Made by a program: the position numbers and the translations under genes
In this document: positions 23,710 through 30,212 of the stretch, one piece after another
How the letters are laid out: every line of letters begins with the position of its first letter
Numbering within the stretch: the stretch's first letter is position 1
The notes under the pieces: generated by a model
Databases searched by the model: none
Seen by the model: the letters and a program-made list of their open reading frames with translations, nothing else
What the model was told of the DNA's origin: nothing
NCBI GenBank assembly: GCA_014803765.1
Contig: JAAVBC010000016.1
Span: 1-32,843 of the forward strand
Reading direction: 5' to 3'
DNA from: Bacteroides sp.
GTDB taxonomy: Bacteria > Bacteroidota > Bacteroidia > Bacteroidales > Muribaculaceae
Length of the DNA: 32,843 nucleotides

Positions 23710-24606
23710 TTACAGAATACCCATATTATTGACAAGCTCCCAGGAATCATTAATCTTCACATAGATTTTGAAACTTCCGGTCGCCGGATCCCAGACATAT
23801 CTTACCCAGGTCAGCTCGTTGCGATACATATTAATCTTCACATTTCCTGATTTTATATCAGGCAATCCTTCTTTTGAGAGGAACTGGATGTTGAGATTCG
23901 AGCCATCCTTTTTCACGGAGGGAGAAAGGAATGTCTTGGAGATCGTACGGCTATGGTCGGCAATATCCATCAGACTTCTCACTGAGGTCTCACCTCCATA
24001 AGTGAAATTATGATGATGAAGGTCGCCATAAATCCCGGTGATATTCTTATCGGTCTTGACGATATAGGAGGGAATGCCGACCTTCTCCACGATAAGTTTA
24101 CCCTTTGTGCGTTCGAGTTCTACTGTGTGGTTGTTATGCCAGGCATCGTAGAGAAGTGTGTCGTTGGTCATGTAGACGTCTGCGCCCTGAGTATTTCCGG
24201 GGTGGAAGCTGAGGCGATCCATATTCTCTGTGAGATGCTCTGAACTTTCCAATCCCCCCCACACAGTCAGGACATACTTTCCGTGGGGGATACACGGGCA
24301 TATCGATGGAGTGACTGACTTTTCATCGCCATTTACACGGATAACTCCGTTCGAACCATCGACGACATCACCCGTCGCCACATCGCGAAGCACCCAATAG
24401 AGTGTCGGGACATATTCCCTGAAAGGGAGATCCTCGGATATGCGGTCTTCGAGATCCACCTTATCGACATTGAAATAATTTTTATCCTTAACGATGATAT
24501 TTACCTGCAATGCCGGGCAGTCAGGTATTTCATCGCGTATGCAGGAGGATGCTATGACAGCTCCTGCCATTGTAAAAGCCAGATAGGCGTATTGCGACAG
24601 TTTCAT
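23710..24606 (-). CDS. FimB/Mfa2-family fimbrial anchor-like lipoprotein
   Basis: The 298-residue protein has signal MKLSQYAYLAFTMAGAV and lipobox ASSC22, followed by DEIPDCP, a Cys-Pro start typical of Mfa2/FimB proteins. The motifs VYMTNDTLLYDAWHN and HTVELERTKGKLIVEKVG (about 142-178) correspond to the family's central region, where hydrophobic strands surround an Arg before a (K/R)I-V strand. Mfa2 and FimB in Porphyromonas stay lipidated in the outer membrane and terminate the fibre, limiting its length. Its last residues, NDSWELVNNMGIL, closely resemble the tail of the major fimbrillin. It starts 8 bp after the DUF3868 gene and ends 79 bp before the major pilin gene. A run of seven G in its coding strand (24254-24260) could slip. 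Confidence 0.85.
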   Translation of the reverse strand: MKLSQYAYLAFTMAGAVIASSCIRDEIPDCPALQVNIIVKDKNYFNVDKVDLEDRISEDLPFREYVPTLYWVLRDVATGDVVDGSNGVIRVNGDEKSVTPSICPCIPHGKYVLTVWGGLESSEHLTENMDRLSFHPGNTQGADVYMTNDTLLYDAWHNNHTVELERTKGKLIVEKVGIPSYIVKTDKNITGIYGDLHHHNFTYGGETSVRSLMDIADHSRTISKTFLSPSVKKDGSNLNIQFLSKEGLPDIKSGNVKINMYRNELTWVRYVWDPATGSFKIYVKINDSWELVNNMGIL

Positions 24607-24614
24607 GTGTGTTG

Positions 24615-26090
24615 TTAGTCCTCCTGTGATTTAATTGCGGCTTTTGCCGAATTGGGTTCTAAAAGTTCGAGATTATATTTCGCGTCCTCAGAGGAGAGCT
24701 TTTCGAGGATTTCGATTGCCTTATCCTCATCCTCCAATGCGGCGTAAGCGATAGCGAGGTTGTTGAGCACCTCCGGAGAGTCGGAATTCAAATCTTTCAG
24801 TAATTCAACAGCTTTTGCCGGCTGCTCCTTTTCGAGGTAGATTGCTGCCATATTGTTTATAGCAGTGATTGACTCGGGGAAGAATTTGAGAAGATCCTGA
24901 TAGACCATCAGGCGATCGTCGTCATCTTTTGCGAGGGTTGCCACATGCAGGAATTCATCCTCACTGAGAGCGTCGGGGCGAGTCTTATATATCTGAATCA
25001 TCTCTTCATCATTAGTGAAGTTCTTGATAGTCCAGGTATAATCGTAGATAACCTTACGATCTTTCGCCAGATAATTACTCTGAATACGTTTCCAGCAGGG
25101 GAGGCGACGGATATACTTCTCGGCGGCATCATCAGTCGGACCTGGATATTTGATCATCAGTTCGCGAACCTTGATGCTGTCGGGGTCGTTGGCTGCGATC
25201 ATCGCCTGTACCACCGGTTCCCAACCTTCCGGACGCGCTCCCACTTTTATAATCTTACCTACGGATGCAGGAATATTCAGATTCTGAATGAGCCAGTTTT
25301 TAGCTGAATTCGCACGATTCGTAGCAAGTTTGACATTGTGCTGATAACTTGCTTCCGCCGAAGCCGAACCGAAGATGTTAAGGCTGTTGACAGTAGCCAG
25401 CGAGTCGGAAAGAATCGGGTTTAGAGTAGCGAGTACTTTCTCAAGCTCTGCCTTGTTGTTTGCCAGAGAGGGGACGATATCCCACTTATCGACTATGAAT
25501 TGCAAGCGCGCCTCGCCATTTCCCTGATGGATTTTCGGGACTACCTTAAACTCGGGGTTCATATAAGATTTGCGAGCTTTCGGGAGTTCGAATCGCGGGA
25601 ATTCGATCATCGCTACAAGAATGGTGTCTATGCCTGTACACTGACCGCAACCATCTGAAGAAGCGACAGCTACTATTCGTCCCTCCTTGATTCCGGCAGG
25701 AATCGGGAGAGTCTCGGAGAATTTCACTGAGTGAGGTTTATGCGTGTTAAGCACATGTATAGCAGTCAGCGAATAAGGGTCGATCTTGCCGTGAAGAACT
25801 GCATTGCGAATCAGCTTTTTCGTATATATCGGACCATCAAGCACAATCGGGTCGTACTCCTTAACGATTTCATCATTCAGCATATATGCCGGAGTGATGA
25901 AGAGGCGACTGCGTGAGGAGATATAATTTGCGGGAATATTGAAATCCACGTCAATATCGACCGTCGATTTCCGGGTTGCTTCTACTGTAATCGGTGAGGG
26001 AGAAGAGGTGAAGGTTTTCTGTCCCGACGAGCATCCTGTCATAAGGATTGCCGCCGAAAGAATGATAGATGATGTAAGAATATGTCTCAT
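24615..26090 (-). CDS. DUF3868 lipoprotein with OmpA-like and TPR regions
   Basis: The 491-residue protein has a lipoprotein signal with lipobox MTGC20. Residues about 30-190 form the DUF3868 domain (TVDIDVDFNIPANYISSRSR, then LFITPAYML). An OmpA-like segment follows at about 235-310: LNIFGSASAEASYQHNVKLA with TNRANSAKNWL, the pattern of OmpA C-terminal domains, ending in KIIKVGARPEGWEP. The last part (about 375-485) contains TPR helices, e.g. NNMAAIYLEKEQPAKAVELL and NNLAIAYAALEDEDKAIEIL. Such proteins regularly sit beside DUF3575 and FimB/Mfa2 genes in Bacteroidales and are thought to act in the envelope in pilus assembly or anchoring; the biochemical role is unknown. It starts 21 bp after the DUF3575 gene. 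Confidence 0.88.
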   Translation of the reverse strand: MRHILTSSIILSAAILMTGCSSGQKTFTSSPSPITVEATRKSTVDIDVDFNIPANYISSRSRLFITPAYMLNDEIVKEYDPIVLDGPIYTKKLIRNAVLHGKIDPYSLTAIHVLNTHKPHSVKFSETLPIPAGIKEGRIVAVASSDGCGQCTGIDTILVAMIEFPRFELPKARKSYMNPEFKVVPKIHQGNGEARLQFIVDKWDIVPSLANNKAELEKVLATLNPILSDSLATVNSLNIFGSASAEASYQHNVKLATNRANSAKNWLIQNLNIPASVGKIIKVGARPEGWEPVVQAMIAANDPDSIKVRELMIKYPGPTDDAAEKYIRRLPCWKRIQSNYLAKDRKVIYDYTWTIKNFTNDEEMIQIYKTRPDALSEDEFLHVATLAKDDDDRLMVYQDLLKFFPESITAINNMAAIYLEKEQPAKAVELLKDLNSDSPEVLNNLAIAYAALEDEDKAIEILEKLSSEDAKYNLELLEPNSAKAAIKSQED

Positions 26091-26111
26091 GATTTAATCG
26101 GCGGTTGGGGG

Positions 26112-26651
26112 TTAGAAAATATAAGAGAAAGTCACGGCTGCCCGGGTCGGACCGACGTAGTTTTTATGTTTGTGGGTCTTATCTTTAAGGCAGGGGATGC
26201 GGTCGCTCTGATCATACCAAAGATGAGCATAACCGATGCCTATTTCAGCTTCGAGATTCCAGTGAGGACCGAGAATCCAGTCGTAGCCGTAGCTGACACC
26301 TCCTCCGACGAGCCAACCATCATAGCGCTTCGAACCGAAGCCTCCGAAGAATTGGGCGCCGTGAGCATGGATTCCGACGAAATGACCCTCAAAGGCTTCG
26401 CAGAACCAATATTTTCCTTCAGGCTGGAGAAGCCAGAATTTCATTTTCTTATCATCCTTGAAAGTCCAGGGATTGTAGGCACCCATCAGCTCGACCGACC
26501 ATTTCGGGGCGACGCTGACCTCCGCACTGAGGTTGGTGGAGGTAGTAGCCCAATAGAGCGCGTTGGTCTTCACTGCCACTTCTTGAGCTTTTGCCGGGAA
26601 GAGACAAAGTGATGAGATCAACAGGAACGTTGATGTGTATATTTTTTTCAC
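26112..26651 (-). CDS. DUF3575 outer-membrane beta-barrel protein, first gene of the pilus locus
   Basis: The 179-residue product has a signal peptide (MKKIYTSTFLLISSLCLF, cleavage after AKA). It opens with VAVKTNALYWATTSTNLSAE, the hallmark of DUF3575, and continues as short amphipathic strands ending in TRAAVTFSYIF with a terminal Phe, as in an outer-membrane barrel of about eight strands. DUF3575 proteins accompany DUF3868 and fimbrillin genes in many Bacteroidales pilus loci. A role in exporting or holding the pilus at the outer membrane is inference. It is the first gene of the leftward cluster, with about 200 bases of leader from the predicted start at 26849. Confidence 0.9.
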   Translation of the reverse strand: MKKIYTSTFLLISSLCLFPAKAQEVAVKTNALYWATTSTNLSAEVSVAPKWSVELMGAYNPWTFKDDKKMKFWLLQPEGKYWFCEAFEGHFVGIHAHGAQFFGGFGSKRYDGWLVGGGVSYGYDWILGPHWNLEAEIGIGYAHLWYDQSDRIPCLKDKTHKHKNYVGPTRAAVTFSYIF

Positions 26652-26855
26652 TGATGTTTGGTTTATGTGATGTCAGTACTTTACGTTAATTCATAAGTCT
26701 GAAATATCTGCAGACTCAAGCCATTGTTTGAATGTTGGAGAGAAAAAAGAAGAAAGATAAATTGGTTGAGAAGAGTGATTTTGGAAGAACAGACGGGAAG
26801 TTATTTTTAGCAAATTGCCATAATTTACTTTACATAGTTCTTGAAAAATCGAGTG

Positions 26856-26914
26856 CAAAGGTACAAAGAAAAGAAATACCCCCCCCGTTTAACATATTTT
26901 AACCTAAATTTAAC
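26856..26914 (-). promoter_or_regulatory. Probable pilus operon promoter with a G8 tract
   Basis: The minus strand reads TACCTTTG at 26863-26856, a perfect -7 box. The -33 element would fall at about 26883-26887, but that place holds a run of eight G (26879-26886). Immediately upstream the plus strand has three TTTAAC motifs starting at 26888, 26898 and 26909, spaced 10 and 11 bp, so they share one helix face. Transcription would start near 26849. The box is clear; activator binding and length-variable expression are inference. Confidence 0.6.
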
Positions 26915-27000
26915 ATTCGATAACAAATGCACTTTAATATATTAAGATGGGTGTTAATAACTGTGAGTAGTGAAGTGGGTAGTGTGCTTTAAAATAAGTA

Positions 27001-27231
27001 GAGCGGGTTGTGCAGGAAACGTTGACCAACCCGCGGAGCGGGTTGCCTAACCGTAAACCGGGGGTTAAAGCGCGAAGCGCTGATACCCCCGGATCTCAAG
27101 ACTACTCTAAGGCCACCAACCCGCTCCGCAGGTTGGTAGATACTATATCAGGTTACAAGTCCGCAGGTATCAGCGCTTTGCGCTTCAACCTGCGGTTTAT
27201 GGTTAGGCAACCCGCTCTGCGGGTTGGCGGG
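27001..27231. repeat. Composite palindromic repeat cluster 3 (REP-like)
   Basis: It begins with one GCGGGTTGTGCAGGA unit, then AACCCGC-GGA-GCGGGTT (27028-27044), a GGGGGTT...ACCCCC module with an AGCGCGAAGCGCT centre, a shortened CAACCCGCTCCGCAGGTTGG palindrome, the 29-bp linker 27130-27158, an AGCGCTTTGCGCT module and a last palindrome. It has the same order and orientation as cluster 1 but lacks that cluster's 26-bp inverted repeat and loop. It is 8 bp from the 3' end of the DUF4369 gene, upstream of the pilus promoter. Confidence 0.9.
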
Positions 27232-27239
27232 AAAAGGAA

Positions 27240-28322
27240 TTAGAGAGACTTTTTGAGGGAGCTGAGATCGGCATGGCGTGAGGTCAGGTTGCCCTGCCGG
27301 TCAATGAGGTAGATTGCGGGGAGCTCTGTGAAGCGATAGTCTGCCGCGATGTCATTGATTTGTGTCGGGGTGGCGAAGACGGTTGTCCAGGGGAGATTGG
27401 ACGCGGCATTTCGCCAGTCGATCTGGTCGGAGTCAATGCCGACGTTGTAGACCTTGAGGTTGCCGGCGTCATATAGTTTCTTAAGCTCGATGTTGAATGC
27501 CGGAGTGTCCGGGTCAGTGAAATCCGTGATGATAAGTGCTGTCGGTGTGCCGTTGCCGACGATGTCCGAGAGAGCTTTATTGTTACCCTTTTCATCAGGA
27601 AGGTTGATGGGGAAGAGGCTGACTTCCTGAGCTTCAATCAGGGTGCGTTTACCGTTGGCTGACAGACGTTGCCTGCGAAGTTGGGTGGCAGTCTGCTCAA
27701 GGAGGGCAGTGCGCGGATCGTCGGGACGGAACTGCTTGAAAGAGGTGGCAACAGCCGCGAAATACTTTCCGTCCTCCTCAGTAGAGAAGAGCGGGGAGTC
27801 ATTGACTGTCTTTGTCAGAATATAATAGCTGACGACGCTTCCGCGGGCATCCTGAAGATACTTCGTATAGACCTTGCGCTTGAAAGAGGCGGCGGAATCG
27901 GCGATTGAAAGTTTCGGAGCGTAATTAAGTAATTCCTTCTCGAAAGAGGAGAGGGTGACAGCGTTTTCGCTCCCCTCGATAGAATAGGAAGTAGCGAATG
28001 TCCGCGCATCGGCATTCAGGGACAGATGTTCGATAGAGTCAACCGGGAAATAGATATATTGCCCGTCGAGAGCCAGACGATAGATTTCCGGAGAATCCGG
28101 GGAGAAAGATTTGAAAGAGAATTTGCCATTGTCTTTCAAATGAATGGAATCGATAGCGTTCCATATTCCCGCGTGGTCGGGGCGTTCGAGCAGGAGAGTC
28201 TTATCGGCTGCGTTTTCAATTTTTCCCGAGATAGAAAACTCCGGATCCGAAGAGCAGGAAGCTACGACGGCAGCGAAGCCAAGCGCGGGAAAAGCGATTC
28301 TTGAAAATTTAGAAATATTCAT
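27240..28322 (-). CDS. DUF4369 lipoprotein with thioredoxin fold lacking CxxC
   Basis: The 360-residue protein has signal MNISKFSRIAFPALGFAAVV with lipobox ASC23. Residues about 28-110 match DUF4369 (FSISGKIENAADKTLLLER, then DNGKFSFKS), the N-terminal domain of many Bacteroidetes TlpA/AhpC-type lipoproteins. The C-terminal region (about 240-360) follows a thioredoxin-like pattern: FPINLPDEKGNNKALSDIVG, TALIITDF, KVYNVGIDSD, and a cis-Pro-like ELPAIYLIDRQGN. At the site where W-C-x-x-C is expected the sequence reads DFTDPDTPAF, with no cysteine, so thiol redox activity is unlikely. Role unknown; a binding or stress-related envelope function is possible. It has its own promoter inside the end of the upstream gene, 57 bp before its start. 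Confidence 0.85.
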   Translation of the reverse strand: MNISKFSRIAFPALGFAAVVASCSSDPEFSISGKIENAADKTLLLERPDHAGIWNAIDSIHLKDNGKFSFKSFSPDSPEIYRLALDGQYIYFPVDSIEHLSLNADARTFATSYSIEGSENAVTLSSFEKELLNYAPKLSIADSAASFKRKVYTKYLQDARGSVVSYYILTKTVNDSPLFSTEEDGKYFAAVATSFKQFRPDDPRTALLEQTATQLRRQRLSANGKRTLIEAQEVSLFPINLPDEKGNNKALSDIVGNGTPTALIITDFTDPDTPAFNIELKKLYDAGNLKVYNVGIDSDQIDWRNAASNLPWTTVFATPTQINDIAADYRFTELPAIYLIDRQGNLTSRHADLSSLKKSL

Positions 28323-28361
28323 AGTGATTAGGTTAAGTCAGTATTGTTCTGAGGAATCATG

Positions 28362-28393
28362 CAAAATTAAGGAAAAATATTATCCTCTGCAAG
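28362..28393 (-). promoter_or_regulatory. Promoter of the DUF4369 gene
   Basis: On the minus strand TTG (28392-28390) and TAATTTTG (28369-28362) are separated by 20 bp, a full match to the Bacteroidetes consensus. The -33 lies inside the end of the DUF1703-type gene (stop at 28380). A start near 28355 leaves a leader of about 33 bases. Confidence 0.65.
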
Positions 28394-29957
28394 TAATGCG
28401 GGAAGTCATCCAACTGTCGATGGTGCGCCGGGTCGTGGAGTAATTGATACCTATTGCAATTGTCAGGCGTGTGTCGACGCTCCAGGGAAGGGCATATTCC
28501 TTCCTTTTGATCTGATCGAGAGCCTCTTCCGCAGAGTGATCGTATTTGAGTTCCATAATGTAGACATATCGATCCGTGCGGACAAGAATGTCTATTCGAC
28601 CATCCGAGGTGCGATATTCAACATCGACTGAAAGTCCTATAAGGCGGAAAAGGATGAAGAGGGCATTCTGTACGTTGCGTTCCTCATCCATCTTCATCTC
28701 ATAACTCGTGTCGGAGAATAGAGATTTCAGACGGCGCATGAAATCATCGACGCGTCCTTCCGACATTTCCCGGCGAAAATTGCTTATAAACACCATGCTT
28801 TCCTCATGATGGAGATCAGCATAGTAGGGGAGAAGATATTGAAGAAATCCTTCTTCTACCTCGGCATTCGGCAGCCCGAGATGATAAAGCTCATATTTAC
28901 TGTCGTAGCCCTTGATGGTAAGATAGCCGGACTGATACAACAATGCCACGGGACGGATATTGTCAATATCCAAGCCCGACAGTCCGGACTCTCCGGCTTC
29001 CACCGACACAAGCCTGTTGAGATCCATACGGGTTCGCTTGAGTTGCTGGACAAGCAGGCTCGGTGTGCCCGAAGCTATCCAATAGTTGGCATATTCGTTA
29101 GCCGCGAATACGTTAAGCAGCGAGAATGGATTATATATATCCGGACATACCCGACTGAAATGGTAGCCGTCATAACGGCGTTTCAGCTCAACTATTGTCG
29201 CTTCCTCAGTCTTGCCATTGTAATCAGCCAGTTCCTTTATCCCTATCTTGAAATTCTTGAGCAATTCCTCCTCAGAAATGCCGCAAATTCCCGCAAACAT
29301 ATTCTGCATGGAGATATCCCTGATATTATTGAGGTCGGAGAAAACGCTGAGTTTGCTGAAGCGGCTTACGCCTGTCAGGAAAACAAGGCGGATATAGGGT
29401 GCCCCGCTTTTGAAGTTGGAATATAGCGCTGCCAGAGTGTCGCGAAACTTATTGAAAAGTTCCATGTCATGAATATTATTGACCAGTGGTTTGTCATATT
29501 CATCCACAAGAATAACAATGGTCTGACCGGTCTTTTCGGATATCAGGCGCAGCAATTCGCCGAAACGCAGGGAATGAATAGTCTGATCGGTGTGCACGCC
29601 ATATTGTCTCTCCCATTTACTCATTTGGAGGTCAAGAAGAGAATCTAACTCCTGTAAGGAATTATATTTAAGGGTGTTAAGGTCTAAATGAAGCACGGGA
29701 TACTCTTGCCAGTCCCAATCCATCGTGTCGGCATAGAGCCCCCTGAACAGTTCCCGTTTCCCTTCAAAGAAGCATCTGAGTGTATCCAGAAAAAGACTTT
29801 TGCCGAAGCGTCGGGGGCGCCCGAGGAAGTAATATTTAGAACCCGTGATAATCTTCTCTATGTATGGAGTCTTATCCACATAGAGATAGCCCTCTTTTCG
29901 CAGAAGTTCGAAGGATTGTTCACCTATCGGGTATTTGATTATCGGCTGCTTGCTCAT
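28380..29957 (-). CDS. DUF1703-type AAA ATPase with PD-(D/E)XK-like domain
   Basis: The 525-residue protein starts MSKQPIIKYPIGEQSFELLR, typical of the AAA-ATPase-like/DUF1703 family. Walker A is GRPRRFGKS at 46-54 and Walker B is VILVDEYDKP. The C-terminal part has the PDDEXK_9-type signature RIDILVRTDR...MELKYD with D456, E469 and K471, and a downstream Gln (Q482), so the nuclease-like core is intact. These genes are abundant in Bacteroidales genomes, often in many copies, and their function has not been settled; a role in DNA metabolism or defence has been proposed from the fold only. A -7 box TACTTTTG lies at 30002-29995, about 40 bp before the start. The C-terminus (DSWMTSRITCRG) appears complete. 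Confidence 0.9.
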   Translation of the reverse strand: MSKQPIIKYPIGEQSFELLRKEGYLYVDKTPYIEKIITGSKYYFLGRPRRFGKSLFLDTLRCFFEGKRELFRGLYADTMDWDWQEYPVLHLDLNTLKYNSLQELDSLLDLQMSKWERQYGVHTDQTIHSLRFGELLRLISEKTGQTIVILVDEYDKPLVNNIHDMELFNKFRDTLAALYSNFKSGAPYIRLVFLTGVSRFSKLSVFSDLNNIRDISMQNMFAGICGISEEELLKNFKIGIKELADYNGKTEEATIVELKRRYDGYHFSRVCPDIYNPFSLLNVFAANEYANYWIASGTPSLLVQQLKRTRMDLNRLVSVEAGESGLSGLDIDNIRPVALLYQSGYLTIKGYDSKYELYHLGLPNAEVEEGFLQYLLPYYADLHHEESMVFISNFRREMSEGRVDDFMRRLKSLFSDTSYEMKMDEERNVQNALFILFRLIGLSVDVEYRTSDGRIDILVRTDRYVYIMELKYDHSAEEALDQIKRKEYALPWSVDTRLTIAIGINYSTTRRTIDSWMTSRITCRG

Positions 29958-29994
29958 AGGGAATGCTTTATGTATAAGTAAGTAATGTTAACCA

Positions 29995-30002
29995 CAAAAG
30001 TA
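29995..30002 (-). promoter_or_regulatory. -7 box of the DUF1703-type gene
   Basis: The minus strand reads TACTTTTG, a TAnnTTTG match, with only TTTT at the -33 position. It implies a leader of about 30 bases. Confidence 0.45.
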
Positions 30003-30106
30003 ATGATTAATTCTCAATTATAAAAATGAGACTTCCTTCCCTCCCTTCTCCATTCCTGGAAATTCCCGGAGATTCCTGATTCGGAAATCAGTTTGCGTGG
30101 AAAATA

Positions 30107-30138
30107 ATTGCAGAATAGCGGATTAATTATTAAATTTG
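30107..30138 (+). promoter_or_regulatory. Promoter of pnp
   Basis: ATTG at 30107-30110 and TAAATTTG at 30131-30138 are 20 bp apart and match the Bacteroidetes promoter. The start would be near 30145, giving a leader of about 68 bases that contains the hairpin at 30162-30178. Confidence 0.65.
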
Positions 30139-30161
30139 TGGAAATTTATATTTTAGAACGC

Positions 30162-30178
30162 GTCCGGCTATGCCGGAC
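30162..30178 (+). promoter_or_regulatory. Leader hairpin of pnp
   Basis: GTCCGGC (30162-30168) and GCCGGAC (30172-30178) form a 7-bp GC-rich stem with a TAT loop, 34 bases before the ATG. In enterobacteria the pnp leader carries a stem that RNase III and PNPase use for autoregulation; this one is much smaller, and equivalent control is only a possibility. Confidence 0.5.
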
Positions 30179-30212
30179 TATATCGCAGCGATAGAAAACA
30201 ATAAAGAATTTT

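Noticed and set aside
27010..27243. Open frame of 77 codons with SGLPNRKPGVKAR
   Set aside because: A translation of repeat cluster 3 with no start signal of its own.
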